Shown: positions 17,908-29,118, numbered from the stretch's first letter. The stretch is DNA of 64,000 bases from Streptosporangium canum (GCF_900113865.1 NZ_FOQY01000015.1:1-64000); one strand, 5' to 3'. Notes: generated by a model not told the origin, from the sequence alone. Program-made: numbers and translations.

Positions 17908-18803
17908 CGGGATGCCAGGAACTCCTTCAGCCAGGGCATGAATTCCGGTGCCAGGTCGGACCGGTCCGCCGCGAACTGCACCACAGTGCGAAGGTAGTCG
18001 AGCTTGTTGCCGGTGTCGTAACGGCGGCCGCGGAACAGCACGCCGTGCACCGGCCCGCCCTCGTCGCCGCCGCGACCGGCCAGGGTGCGCAGGGCGTCGG
18101 TCAGCTGGATCTCGTTGCCGCGGCCCGGAGGGGTGTTCTCCAGGACCTCGAAGACGGCGGGGTCGATCACGTAGCGGCCGATGACGGCCCAGTTGGACGG
18201 GGCCTCCTCCGCCGGCGGCTTCTCCACCAGGTCGGTCACCCGCACCACGTCGTCCTCGGAGGTGGGCTCGATGGCGGCGCAGCCGTACAGGGAGACCTGC
18301 TCCTTGGGCACCTCCATCAGCGCGATGACGCTGCCGCCGTAGGCGCCGCGTACCTCGATCATGCGCTTGAGGAGCTCGTCGCGGTAGTCGATCAGGTCGT
18401 CGCCGAGCAGGCAGGCGAACGGGTGGTCGCCCACGTGCTGCTTGGCGCAGAGCACGGCGTGACCGAGGCCGCGCGGCTCGCCCTGCCGTACGTAGTGGAG
18501 CGTCGCCAGGTCGGCGGGCTCCCGCACCTGGGAGAGCCGTTCGTCGTCGCCCTTGGCCTCCAGGGCGTCCTCAAGCTCGATCGCCCGGTCGAAGTGGTCC
18601 TCGATGGAACGCTTGTTCTTGCCGGTGACCATCAGGACGTCGAGCAGCCCGGCGGAGACCGCCTCCTCGACGACATACTGGATGGCGGGCTTGTCGACGA
18701 TCGGCAGCATCTCCTTGGGAGTCGCCTTGGTCGCCGGTAGGAAACGGGTGCCCAGGCCCGCGGCGGGAACAACGGCTTTGGTCACAGGATGCAAGTCGGC
18801 CAT
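17904..18803 (-). CDS. galU: UTP-glucose-1-phosphate uridylyltransferase
   Basis: 299 residues from ATG 18803. It has the nucleotidyltransferase signature GLGTRFLPATKATPKEML, the IVDKPAIQYVVEEAV segment, and the VEKP catalytic region (TDLVEKPPAEEAPSNWA). It makes UDP-glucose for envelope polysaccharides. Another in-frame ATG at 18815 is possible. It is divergent from the 5-FTHF cyclo-ligase gene with only 25 bp between starts, so their promoters must overlap one another or the coding ends. Confidence 0.92.
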   Translation of the reverse strand: MADLHPVTKAVVPAAGLGTRFLPATKATPKEMLPIVDKPAIQYVVEEAVSAGLLDVLMVTGKNKRSIEDHFDRAIELEDALEAKGDDERLSQVREPADLATLHYVRQGEPRGLGHAVLCAKQHVGDHPFACLLGDDLIDYRDELLKRMIEVRGAYGGSVIALMEVPKEQVSLYGCAAIEPTSEDDVVRVTDLVEKPPAEEAPSNWAVIGRYVIDPAVFEVLENTPPGRGNEIQLTDALRTLAGRGGDEGGPVHGVLFRGRRYDTGNKLDYLRTVVQFAADRSDLAPEFMPWLKEFLASR

Positions 18804-18828
18804 AACCGAAACCATAGTGGAGGGATCT

Positions 18829-19410
18829 GTGGACAAGCTGAAGCTGCGCTCGACGGTCGAGGCCGCGCGTGCCTCGATCCCCGGAGACGAGCGGCATGCG
18901 GCTTCCGTACGGACTCGGGAAACACTGCTGGAGCAGCCGTGGGTCCAGATGGCCGGCCTCATCGCGTGCTACTGGTCCATCGGGACGGAACCGGCGACCC
19001 ACGGGCTCGTCTTCGCGCTGTGGAAACACGGCGCCACCGTGATCCTGCCGGTGCTCCGCGACGACGACGACCTCGACTGGGCGGTGTACGACGGCCCCGA
19101 CACGCTCGCTCCCGGCCGCTTCGGGCTCATGGAGCCGGTGGACACCCGGCGCGGCGTCGACGCGATCAGGACCGCCGCCCTGGTGATCGTGCCCGCGCTG
19201 GCGGTGGACCGGTTCACCGGAGTACGGCTCGGCCGCGGCGGCGGCTCCTACGACCGGGCGCTGGCGAGGGTCGGCCCGAACGTGCCGACGGTCGCCCTGC
19301 TGTACGAGGGGGAGCTGCTGGAAGGCGTCCCCGCCGAGCCTCACGACCTGCCGGTCCGCTATGCGGCCCTGCCGGACGGGATCACCGCCATCGCTCCGCG
19401 GAGTGCCTGA
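18829..19410 (+). CDS. 5-formyltetrahydrofolate cyclo-ligase
   Basis: 193 residues starting at GTG 18829, with GGAGG five bases upstream. The family signature GRGGGSYDRAL is near the C-terminus, and the N-terminal basic segment (DKLKLRSTVEAARAS) fits the ATP/folate-binding start. It converts 5-formyl-THF to 5,10-methenyl-THF. An upstream in-frame GTG (18817) overlaps the ribosome site and is less likely. Confidence 0.88.
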   Translation: MDKLKLRSTVEAARASIPGDERHAASVRTRETLLEQPWVQMAGLIACYWSIGTEPATHGLVFALWKHGATVILPVLRDDDDLDWAVYDGPDTLAPGRFGLMEPVDTRRGVDAIRTAALVIVPALAVDRFTGVRLGRGGGSYDRALARVGPNVPTVALLYEGELLEGVPAEPHDLPVRYAALPDGITAIAPRSA

Positions 19411-19461
19411 CGACTCGGCCGAATGCGACACAATGGTCCCTGGAGTCAGAGAGGGGGCCAG

Positions 19462-20967
19462 ATGGGATGGGATGTCTGGCTGCTTCTCGGGGCTGGAATC
19501 GTCATCGCGGCCATCCTCGCGGTGCGGGTCGCGCACCGGAGCGGGCTGCCGAGCCTTCTCATCTTCCTGGGCTTCGGCCTGCTCGTCGGCGAGGCCGGCT
19601 TCGGACTCCAGTTCGAGAACCCTGAGCTCGCCCAGCAGATGGGGCTGGTCGCCCTGGCGATCATCCTGGCCGAGGGCGGCCTGACCACCAACTGGAACCA
19701 CGTCAAGCGCTCCATCCCGACCGCGCTGGTGCTGGCCACCGTCGGTGTCGGGATAAGCATCGCGGCCGTCGCGGTCCCCGTGCACCTGCTGCTCGGCATG
19801 GACTGGCGGACCGCGCTGCTGCTCGGCGCGATCCTCGCGTCCACCGACGCGGCGGCCGTCTTCTCCGTCCTGCGCCGCCTCCCCCTGCCCCCGCGCCTGG
19901 CGGGCATCCTGGAGGCCGAGTCCGGCCTCAACGACGCGCCGACCGTCATCGCCGTGATGCTGCTGAGCGCCGCCACCTCGCCCAGCCTGGGAAGCGCGCT
20001 GCTGCTGGTCGTCTTCGAGCTGACGGTGGGCGCGATCGTCGGCCTGGCGGTCGGGCCGCTCGGCGTCTACGCGCTGCGCCGCATCGCGCTGCCGGTCTCC
20101 GGCCTGTATCCGATCGCGGTGCTGGCGCTGTCGTTCGTCGCCTACGCCGGCGCCGTGCTCCTGCACGGCAGCGGCTTCCTGGCGATCTACCTGGCCTCCC
20201 TGGTCATGGGCAACTCCCGGATGCCGCACCGGGCCGCCTCCCGTGGGTTCGCCGAGGGCGTGGCCTGGCTGGCCCAGATCGGCCTGTTCGTCATGCTCGG
20301 CATGCTGGCCAGCCCGTCGGAGATGCCGTCGGCGATCGTCCCGGGCCTGGTGGCCGGGCTGATCCTGGTCCTGGTGGCCCGGCCGCTGTCGATCGTCCTC
20401 TCCGCCCAGCTGGTACGGCTGGCGCGGGTCGACCGGCTGAACTGGCGGGAGCAGGCCTTCCTGTCGTGGGCGGGACTGCGCGGAGCGGTGCCCATCGTGC
20501 TCGCGACCATTCCCTGGGCCGCCGACTCGGTCGCGGAGGGCACCGCCAAGTTCGTGTTCAACGAGGTCTTCGTCATCGTCGTCGTCTACACCCTGCTGCA
20601 GGGGCCGACGCTGCCCTTCGTGGCGAAGCTGCTCGGGCTCTCCACTCCGGACGAGGCCCGCGACCTGGAGGTGGACTCGGCGCCGCTGGAGGAGCTCAAC
20701 GCCGACCTGCTGCAGATCAGGGTGCCGCCGACCTCGAAGCTGCACGGTGTGGAGATCTTCGAGCTGAGGCTGCCCACCGACGCCCAGGTGACGCTGATCG
20801 TCAGGGACGGCCGGACGTTCGTGCCCGCCGACTCCACGAGAATCAGGATCGACGACCAACTCCTGGTCGTGACCACCGCGGCCTGCAGGGATCCGGTCGA
20901 ACGGCGGATCCGGGCGATCAGCCGCAGGGGCAAACTCGCCGGCTGGTTCGGCGAGCTGGGCACCTGA
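19462..20967 (+). CDS. CPA1-type potassium or sodium/proton antiporter with RCK-C domain
   Basis: 501 residues from ATG 19462, which follows a GAGAGGGGG site. About 12 membrane segments are visible. Family marks are GFGLLVGEAGFG, ASTDAAAVFSVLRRLPLP, ESGLNDAPTVIAVML and WAGLRGAVPIVLATIP, typical of NhaP/CvrA transporters. The last ~85 residues form a TrkA-C (RCK-C) regulatory domain. It exchanges monovalent cations for protons at the plasma membrane. Confidence 0.88.
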   Translation: MGWDVWLLLGAGIVIAAILAVRVAHRSGLPSLLIFLGFGLLVGEAGFGLQFENPELAQQMGLVALAIILAEGGLTTNWNHVKRSIPTALVLATVGVGISIAAVAVPVHLLLGMDWRTALLLGAILASTDAAAVFSVLRRLPLPPRLAGILEAESGLNDAPTVIAVMLLSAATSPSLGSALLLVVFELTVGAIVGLAVGPLGVYALRRIALPVSGLYPIAVLALSFVAYAGAVLLHGSGFLAIYLASLVMGNSRMPHRAASRGFAEGVAWLAQIGLFVMLGMLASPSEMPSAIVPGLVAGLILVLVARPLSIVLSAQLVRLARVDRLNWREQAFLSWAGLRGAVPIVLATIPWAADSVAEGTAKFVFNEVFVIVVVYTLLQGPTLPFVAKLLGLSTPDEARDLEVDSAPLEELNADLLQIRVPPTSKLHGVEIFELRLPTDAQVTLIVRDGRTFVPADSTRIRIDDQLLVVTTAACRDPVERRIRAISRRGKLAGWFGELGT

Positions 20968-21076
20968 TCCGAGTGGAATGCGACAGCTTCGACTCGCGTT
21001 TAAGCTTGTCGGCTGCGTACCATTAGCAGTCGCGTCTATAGAGTGCCAATCGGCGCGGACAACCGAGGAGGAGCGC

Positions 21077-21421
21077 GTGCCCACCTACCAGTACGCCTGT
21101 AGTGCATGCGGCAACGAGTTCGACATCGTCCAGAAGTTCTCCGACGACGCGCTCACCGAGTGCCCGACCTGCTCGGGCGAGCTACGCAAGGTGTTCTCCG
21201 CGGTCGGCATCGTCTTCAAGGGGTCGGGCTTCTACCGGACCGACAGCCGGTCTTCCTCCACGAGCACGGTGAGCTCCGGCAGCGCGAGCTCCTCGTCGAG
21301 CTCGCCGGCCCCGTCCGGCTCCGACTCGTCCGGCTCGTCCGGTTCGTCGACGGAGTCGGCCTCCTCGACGTCCTCGAAGACGACGAAGACCGCGAGCAGC
21401 CCGGCCCCCGCGGCGTCCTGA
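21077..21421 (+). CDS. FmdB-family zinc ribbon protein
   Basis: 114 residues from GTG 21077 behind GGAGGAG. The N-terminal ~45 residues form the FmdB zinc ribbon with CSACGNEF and CPTCSGELRK, followed by FKGSGFYRTD, the conserved end of the domain. The rest is a Ser-rich low-complexity tail of about 60 residues. Small putative regulatory proteins of this type are widespread in actinobacteria; the role is unknown. Confidence 0.88.
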   Translation: MPTYQYACSACGNEFDIVQKFSDDALTECPTCSGELRKVFSAVGIVFKGSGFYRTDSRSSSTSTVSSGSASSSSSSPAPSGSDSSGSSGSSTESASSTSSKTTKTASSPAPAAS

Positions 21422-21641
21422 GCCGGCCGCCCGGACCGGGCGGCCGTTCCGGGAGGCCGTGCGCCAAGGGCCGGCCGTTCCGTCCGCAGACGGACGAGCC
21501 GCCCCTCCCGCGACCGGGCCGGCCGTTCTCGCCGCAGGCTGAGCCCGCTGCTCCTGCCGCAGGCCGGACCGCCGTACCCGCCGCAGGCCAGGCCGACCGT
21601 TCTCGCCGCCGGCCGGGCCCGCCGTACCCGCCGAAGGCCGG
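21422..21641. repeat. Degenerate GC-rich tandem repeats
   Basis: Several imperfect copies of a unit of roughly 30 bases containing GGCCG(T/G)TC, then GCCGCAGGC, lie between the FmdB and efflux pump genes. No gene is seen. The copies vary, so the exact period is unclear. Confidence 0.5.
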
Positions 21642-23669
<2,028 letters not shown>

Positions 23670-23789
23670 TCATACCCAGAGTGATCAGACGGCCACATTG
23701 AGGACACGGTTATCCACAGGGTGTGCGCCGTGTCCACAGGGCGCGCTCCCGCTCTCCTCGCGGACCGCGTTGGCGCTAATCTCAGCGCC

Positions 23790-24599
23790 ATGGTCACTCG
23801 CGCGGACATCGGGGTCATCGGCGGCTCGGGCTTCTACTCCCTGCTCGACGACGCCACGGAGATCGAGGTGGCGACCCCCTACGGTCCCCCCAGCGACGTC
23901 GTCACCGTCGGCAGGGTCGGAGAGCGCCCGGTCGCCTTCCTGCCCCGCCATGGTCGCGACCACCGCTTCCCACCCCATCGCATCCCCTACCGCGCCAACC
24001 TGTGGGCCCTGCGTTCCCTCGGCGTCCGCCAGGTTCTCGCCCCCAGCGCCGTCGGCTCCCTCCGCCCCGAGCTCGGACCCGGCACCCTGGTCGTCCCGGA
24101 CCAGCTCGTCGACCGCACCTCCGGCCGCACGCAGACCTACTACGACACCGACGGCGTCGTCCACGTCGCCTTCGCCGACCCCTACTGCCCCGCCGGCCGG
24201 GCGGCGGCCGCGTCGACCGCCCGGTCCACCGGGTGGGACCTGGCCGACAGCGGCACCCTGGTGGTCATCGAAGGCCCCCGCTTCTCCACCCGCACCGAGT
24301 CCCGCTGGTTCACCGCCAACGGCTGGACGATCGTCGGCATGACCGGCTTCCCCGAATCCGTCCTCGCCCGCGAGCTGGCCATGTGCTACACCTCACTGTC
24401 GCTGGTCACCGACCACGACGCCGGAGTCGAGGCCGGCGAGGGAGTCACCCACGAGGAGGTCCTCGCCTTCTTCGCCACCAACATCGCCCGCATGCGCTCC
24501 CTCGTCACCGACGTCGTCACCGCCCTGCCTCAGGACCGCACCTGTCCCTGCGGCAACGCGCTGGACGGCATCAAACTCCCCTTCGACCTCCCCGAGTAG
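23790..24599 (+). CDS. mtnP: S-methyl-5'-thioadenosine phosphorylase
   Basis: 269 residues from ATG 23790. It has the nucleoside phosphorylase marks GVIGGSGFYSLL, FLPRHGRDHRFPPHRIPYRA and EGPRFSTRTESRWF, and a C-terminal CPCGNALD. The enzyme splits methylthioadenosine from polyamine and ethylene-type pathways to adenine and MTR-1-phosphate. A further upstream in-frame start would add 23 unconserved residues. No other salvage gene is adjacent. Confidence 0.88.
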   Translation: MVTRADIGVIGGSGFYSLLDDATEIEVATPYGPPSDVVTVGRVGERPVAFLPRHGRDHRFPPHRIPYRANLWALRSLGVRQVLAPSAVGSLRPELGPGTLVVPDQLVDRTSGRTQTYYDTDGVVHVAFADPYCPAGRAAAASTARSTGWDLADSGTLVVIEGPRFSTRTESRWFTANGWTIVGMTGFPESVLARELAMCYTSLSLVTDHDAGVEAGEGVTHEEVLAFFATNIARMRSLVTDVVTALPQDRTCPCGNALDGIKLPFDLPE

Positions 24600-24670
24600 C
24601 CCCCTCCCCTTCCCCCGACCCGGCCTCGCGGCAGGGCCGCCCCGTCGCGATCTCCGCCCCCAGCCCCGCC

Positions 24671-24750
24671 GTACGGCGGCCACCCCATCCACCCACCCCG
24701 CCCGTACGGCGGCCACCCCATCCACCCACCCCGCCCGTACGGCGGGCACC
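24671..24750. repeat. 33-bp tandem repeat
   Basis: A unit beginning GTACGGCGG starts at 24671, 24704 and 24737: two full copies and a partial third that diverges after GTACGGCGGGCACC. It lies between mtnP and the SAF gene. Copies are nearly identical, so it is probably recent slippage. Confidence 0.75.
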
Positions 24751-24797
24751 CCGTCACGGGCTCCGCGCCGCCCGGCTCTCCCTTAATGGAGTCAGTC

Positions 24798-25403
24798 ATG
24801 CGCGCCCTCCGCCGCCTCCTCGGCCGCCGTCACCGTCTCATCGCCACCGCTGTCGCCGCCCTGGCGATGGCGTGCGCCCTCATCGGGCTGAAGCCGGACA
24901 CCGCGTCGGTGACCGTTCTCGCCGCGGCCAGGGACCTTCCGAGCGGAGCGCTGGAGGCCGCCGACCTGAAGCCGGTGGCCCTGCGGCCCGACACCGTCCC
25001 CGACGGCGCCGTGCGGCCCGGCACGGCGATCACGGGGAGAGTCCTGGCCGGTCCCATGCGACGCGGAGAACCCCTGACGGACGCCCGCCTCCTCGGCCCG
25101 AGCCTGCTGGCCGCCCACGGCCCGGGGACGGTCGCCACCCCGGTCCGCGTCGCCGATCCCGAGACCGCGCGCCTGCTGTCTCCCGGCGACGTCGTGGACG
25201 TCCTGGCCGCGCCCTCCACCTGGGAGGGCGCGGCCCCCGCCAGGACCGTGGCCGAAGACGTCACGGTCCTCACCACCCCGGACGGCGAGGCGGACCGAGG
25301 GGCGCTCATCGTGCTGGCCACCACCTCGGACCAGGCCATCGAACTGGCCTCGGCCCAGGCCGGCGGCCATCTGTCGATCACGATCAACCCTCACGGAAGG
25401 TGA
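24798..25403 (+). CDS. SAF-domain (CpaB/RcpC-like) protein
   Basis: 201 residues from ATG 24798, chosen for GGAG six bases before it. An N-terminal membrane helix (HRLIATAVAALAMACALIGL) is followed by a SAF domain (VLAAARDLPSGALEAADLKP and GRVLAGPMRRGEPL), and a C-terminal domain ending in an RcpC-like beta region (VDVLAAP, VLATTSDQAIEL). CpaB proteins act in Flp pilus assembly, but no pilus genes are adjacent. In many actinobacteria this gene stands alone beside mscL. Confidence 0.82.
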   Translation: MRALRRLLGRRHRLIATAVAALAMACALIGLKPDTASVTVLAAARDLPSGALEAADLKPVALRPDTVPDGAVRPGTAITGRVLAGPMRRGEPLTDARLLGPSLLAAHGPGTVATPVRVADPETARLLSPGDVVDVLAAPSTWEGAAPARTVAEDVTVLTTPDGEADRGALIVLATTSDQAIELASAQAGGHLSITINPHGR

Positions 25404-25497
25404 GCGACCCATTTCTCAGGGTAATAAGATCCCGGTCACGTCGGACGCGCGTGCGGATGCGCGGACGGTGACCGGAAGCACGGAGCGAGGAGTGGCC

Positions 25498-25902
25498 ATG
25501 TTGAGTGGGTTCAAGAAGTTCCTGATGCGCGGCAACGTGGTCGAGCTCGCCATCGCGGTGGTGATCGGCGCCGCCTTCACCGCCATCGTGAACTCGTTCG
25601 TCAAGGACATCCTCACCCCGCTGATAGCGGCGATCGGCGGCCAGCCCGACTTCTCCGGACTGACCCTGAGAATCGGAGCCGGCGAGATCAGGTACGGCCT
25701 CTTCCTCAACGCGCTGATCGCGTTCCTGATGGTGGCGGCCGTCATCTACTTCCTGGTCGTCCGCCCCTACGAGAAGATCTCCGCCCGGTTCGCCGCCCGG
25801 GAGGAAGCCACCCACCGGGAGTGCCCGGAGTGCCTCTCGGAGATCCCCTCGGCAGCCGTCCGCTGCGCCCAATGCACCGCATCGGTCACACCCGTGCGGT
25901 GA
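25498..25902 (+). CDS. mscL: Large-conductance mechanosensitive channel MscL
   Basis: 134 residues from ATG 25498. The pore helix GFKKFLMRGNVVELAIAVVI with the next hydrophobic stretch, and the second helix (FLNALIAFLMVAAVIYFLVV), are typical of MscL, which opens under membrane tension. The C-terminal tail is unusual in carrying CPEC and CAQC (about residues 107-124), a possible small metal site in the cytoplasmic end; I have the impression this tail occurs in other actinobacterial MscL. Confidence 0.9.
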   Translation: MLSGFKKFLMRGNVVELAIAVVIGAAFTAIVNSFVKDILTPLIAAIGGQPDFSGLTLRIGAGEIRYGLFLNALIAFLMVAAVIYFLVVRPYEKISARFAAREEATHRECPECLSEIPSAAVRCAQCTASVTPVR

Positions 25903-25921
25903 GGGCACCTGGATGTGTCGA

Positions 25922-25939
25922 CCCGCAGCGCCCTGCGGG
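25922..25939. terminator. Bidirectional hairpin between mscL and the M15 gene
   Basis: CCCGCAG pairs with CTGCGGG around a 4-base loop, 19 bases after the mscL stop and just beyond the stop of the convergent peptidase gene. It is suited to end both transcripts; only a short pyrimidine run follows. Confidence 0.45.
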
Positions 25940-25942
25940 CTT

Positions 25943-27202
25943 CTAGAGCAGAGAGCCCAGCTCCGGGTCATACTCCCAGTGCCAGGGCTCGAACGGACTG
26001 ACATAGGCCCACTTCGGGTGGAACCAGCCGAACTTCTTGCCGTTGGCCTCAAGCCAGTTGAACTGGGGCGACCGGAAACGCTCCACGCCCCCGCACAGGT
26101 CGACGGCGAGCCCCAGACCGTGGTTGCTGCGGCCGGGAATGGCGGCGAAGCCGGGCCGCCGGTAGTAGACCGACTGCTGCTCGGCCAGGTTCCGGTAGCT
26201 GTCGGTCAGGCACATGGGCCTGCCGAACTGCCTCTTGTAGGCCTCGTTGAGGCTGATGAACGCCAGCGCCGCGTCCCCGCGCAGCTCGTTGCCCCGCTGC
26301 TGGAGCGGGCACAGATACGCCTTGGGGATCAGCCCGTTGGCGAACTCGTTCGCCGACAACGCCTTGGTCGGAGCGCAGCCCGCGGCGGGCTGCCCGCCCT
26401 TGTCGACCTTCACGCCCAGCTTCACCAGGGCCTGGGTAAGCGATTTCACGATCTTGTCCGAACGCGCCCTGAGCGTCTCGATCTCGGCGCCCATCTGCGC
26501 CTCCGACAGCAGGTTGCTCGCCCGCAGCTCCTGTGCCTCGGTGGCCAGCCGCTCGCGCTCGGCCTGCAGGCGCCCGCCCTCCTGAAGGATCTGATCCCGC
26601 TCGGCCACGAGCTGGGAGACGTCCGCCATGGCCCGCAAGGCCGACGCGTTGGACGTGCCGGACAGGAAGGCGGCCACGTCGCTGCCCGCGGACTGCTGGT
26701 AGAGCTGCCCGACGATGTCCGACAGCGGCTGCCGTACCTGGGCGAAGGCCTTCTCCGCGACCTGCAGCTCGCGCAGCTTGGCGGTGAGCTCCTTCTGCGA
26801 CGCCTGGATCTTGGCCCGCCGCTGCTCCAGGGCCTTCGTCGCGCCTTCCAGGTCCTTGGACGCCTTCTCCGCCTCACGACGCAGCTCGGTGAGGTTCACC
26901 GGCTCACGGAGCAGCCCGCTGGAAGTCACGGACCCACGCCCCGCCCCAGCCAGATTCGCCGCCCCATTGGGCGCCCCGGCCAGCTCCACCGACCCGATGG
27001 GCGCCCCGGCCGGATTCGCGGACTCGTGGCGCGACCCGGCGAGACGCACGGACCCGTTACGCAGCTCGGCAGGGCTCGCGGACTCACGGGTGGCGACGGG
27101 CTGGACCTCCGCCGACGCCCGCTGCGTGGCAGCGGCCCCCGGCAAAAGGGAAGTCATGGTCGCGACAACGGCGATCAGACCCGCTGATCGACGAGGTGGC
27201 AC
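25943..27202 (-). CDS. Secreted coiled-coil M15-family D-Ala-D-Ala carboxypeptidase-like protein
   Basis: 419 residues. A signal peptide (AGLIAVVATMTSLLPGAAAT) precedes a stretch of short Gly/Ala/Leu repeats (about 45-95), then a coiled coil of about 150 residues with heptad-like pattern (TELRREAEKASKDLEGATKA). The C-terminal ~130 residues are VanY/DacB type: MCLTDSYRN, SNHGLGLAVDLC and WHWEY supply the zinc ligands. It probably trims peptidoglycan peptides outside the cell; the coiled coil may act like the regulators of NlpC or EnvC-type hydrolases. Confidence 0.85.
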   Translation of the reverse strand: MPPRRSAGLIAVVATMTSLLPGAAATQRASAEVQPVATRESASPAELRNGSVRLAGSRHESANPAGAPIGSVELAGAPNGAANLAGAGRGSVTSSGLLREPVNLTELRREAEKASKDLEGATKALEQRRAKIQASQKELTAKLRELQVAEKAFAQVRQPLSDIVGQLYQQSAGSDVAAFLSGTSNASALRAMADVSQLVAERDQILQEGGRLQAERERLATEAQELRASNLLSEAQMGAEIETLRARSDKIVKSLTQALVKLGVKVDKGGQPAAGCAPTKALSANEFANGLIPKAYLCPLQQRGNELRGDAALAFISLNEAYKRQFGRPMCLTDSYRNLAEQQSVYYRRPGFAAIPGRSNHGLGLAVDLCGGVERFRSPQFNWLEANGKKFGWFHPKWAYVSPFEPWHWEYDPELGSLL

Positions 27203-27330
27203 GTTCGACCCCTCCGTTTGCGAACTCGTGACCTGGGTCAGGCACGCACGCTACTACAGCTCGCTGAGTGTCCGGGCCAGACTCCCCGCAGCCGATATGC
27301 GTCGAACACCCCATTTTGCGATCCCCTCCC

Positions 27331-27912
27331 TCACGCCTCTCGCCGGGCTTGCTCCTTACAGACCTCCCACAGCCAGGTCTCCCGCCACTCCCCCGGGCAG
27401 CCGAACCCGGTCTCCGTCCGCGGCGCCGGCTGCGGCGACGCCCGCCGCACCGGAGGCGGATCGGACCGCCGGGGCACCACCTTCACCACAACCTCGGGGA
27501 CGTCCACGGGAGCGACATCGGCCGTCGAACGGCGCACATCCGCCACGGCCGGAGGCGCCCAGCCCCCGTATGCCCGCTCGGAGCCGGAAGGGCGCCCGGG
27601 GCCCGCAGAACGATCGGAGCCGGAAGACGAGGGAGGAGGCGGCAGCAACCTCGGCTCGAACACCGCGTCCCGGGCAGGCGCCATCGCCACGGGCGCTCCA
27701 GTCCCCTTGCCCTCCCGAGATCCCAACCCGGCGACAACCCCCCGGAGGCCCCCGTCATACCCGGTAAGCTCAGCCACCAGGAGACCACCCGCCAGAAGCG
27801 CGGGCGCCAGCATCGCCCCGCACAGCACCAACGGCCGCAGCGCGCGATGCCCTCGGATCCGCTTCCGTCGCCGTTCGATCACGGAGCGTGACACTAGCCA
27901 CGTCAAACCCAT
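27331..27912 (-). CDS. Hypothetical membrane-anchored protein
   Basis: 193 residues with one hydrophobic helix near the N-terminus (LVLCGAMLAPALLAGGLLVA) after a strongly basic start (ERRRKRIRGHR), then a long Pro/Ser/Gly-rich extracellular-looking stretch and a short end with two Cys (GFGCPGEW, WEVCKEQ) that may form a disulfide. No family is recognised. GAGG precedes ATG 27912. Confidence 0.5.
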   Translation of the reverse strand: MGLTWLVSRSVIERRRKRIRGHRALRPLVLCGAMLAPALLAGGLLVAELTGYDGGLRGVVAGLGSREGKGTGAPVAMAPARDAVFEPRLLPPPPSSSGSDRSAGPGRPSGSERAYGGWAPPAVADVRRSTADVAPVDVPEVVVKVVPRRSDPPPVRRASPQPAPRTETGFGCPGEWRETWLWEVCKEQARREA

Positions 27913-28036
27913 GATCCTCGACCGCTTGCCACCCTTTTACCGCAGCTCAGCGAAGCGATAACCCGCCCGCCGGCCATCACCCACCATCCGACCGCACACG
28001 CACTCGCCATTTTCGCTACTCTTACATGTAGCCCCT

Positions 28037-28109
28037 GCCTCCGTAGCTCAGGGGATAGAGCACCGCTCTCCTAAAGCGGGTGTCGCATGTTCGAATCATG
28101 CCGGGGGCA
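28037..28109 (+). tRNA. tRNA-Arg (anticodon CCT)
   Basis: Cloverleaf visible: acceptor GCCTCCG/CGGGGGC, anticodon stem CCGCT/AGCGG with loop CTCCTAA giving CCT, T-arm GCATG-TTCGAAT-CATGC. The 3' end is duplicated at 36.2 kb, so this tRNA was the integration site of an element. Confidence 0.93.
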
Positions 28110-28116
28110 CTCTTCT
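28090..28116 (+). repeat. Left attachment site (tRNA-Arg 3' end)
   Basis: The 27 bases from the T-loop of tRNA-Arg through seven bases past the gene are repeated exactly at 36167-36193 in the same orientation. This is the expected attL/attR relation of a tRNA-integrating element. Confidence 0.8.
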
Positions 28117-28359
28117 AACCAGCGATCATGCCTTTGACCTGGGGATGTTCTTCTTCTTGTTCCCCGGCTCTGTGTAGCCGTGTGCCACCGTAGGCAGCCG
28201 TATGTCAGCGGCTGTGGGGTGTGCGTGGGAAGGATCTTCGGGCGTTTCCGCAGGCCGTACCTCATCGGAGTGGGCAGGGCTGGACGATCCCACAGGACCC
28301 GATAGCGGCCGGGATGCGGCCAGGTAGAACGAAGCCAGCCCCGCCTAGGATCGGGCATC

Positions 28360-29007
28360 GTGCAACGACTGGCGCTCTTCGACCTGGACAACACGCTTAT
28401 AGACCTCGACGGCGCGTTCCAGATCTGGGCCGAGGAGTTCGCCGAGACGCGGGCCCTGGGGCGCGAGGCCGCTGGCTGGTTGACCGCTCTCAATCGGGAG
28501 GGTCTCCCCCATCGTGAGGCGCCGGGGTAAGCGAACGCTTCGCCCTTCCTGATCCGGTCGAGGGGCTGTGGGCCGGCTACCGCAGACGCATGCCGTACCT
28601 CGTCCACTGCCGCCCGGAAGTGCTAACAGGACTATCCGATCTACGTGCTGCGGGATGGGTCGGTCGGGATCGTCACCAACGGGACGGCGGACAACCAACT
28701 CGGCAAGATCCAGCGAACAGGTCTGGCCCACGCCGTAGACGCCTACGCGCTCTCGGGCATCGAAGGTATTCGTAAGCCCGGCACGGGCCTGTTCGAGATC
28801 GCCGCCAGGCGATGCGGCGTAAATCTCCCCGACGGGGGCTGGATGGTCGGAGACCACCCCGTCGCGGACATCGGCGGAGGGCACGCAGCCGGTCTGCGCA
28901 CGGTCTGGGTCGACCGCGGAGCCTGGCCCGGCCATGAGCATTCCCCGGATTACGTGGTCACCGACGTAATCCAGGCCATGGACATTTTGCGCGACGCCAA
29001 CGAATGA
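28360..29007 (+). pseudogene. HAD-superfamily hydrolase, disrupted by two frame changes
   Basis: The start GTG 28360 gives LALFDLDNTLIDLDGAF (HAD motif I DxDxT), but the frame stops at 28530. The following coding sequence (VSERFALPDPVEGLWAGY, then PEVLTGLSDLRAAGW) runs in another frame until about 28655, after which SVGIVTNGTADNQLGKIQ and WMVGDHPVADI (motifs II-IV) return to the first frame. The shifts compensate, so the gene length is near normal. It is a recent pseudogene or carries sequencing errors. HAD phosphatases often sit beside regulators in such elements. Confidence 0.7.
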
Positions 29008-29118
29008 CTTCCTGGACAGGCCCCGAACGCTCTGTGGGATGTAGACAGCTTGGTCCTGATGCGTTCGGCCCCGGCTCATATATGATCTTGACCTACTTGG
29101 ACAGCTTCACATGCGTCC

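Noticed and set aside
18571..21084. 837-codon minus-strand open frame over the cyclo-ligase and antiporter genes
   Set aside because: The protein would be Gln/Arg/Asp-rich noise, while both plus-strand genes have strong family signatures.
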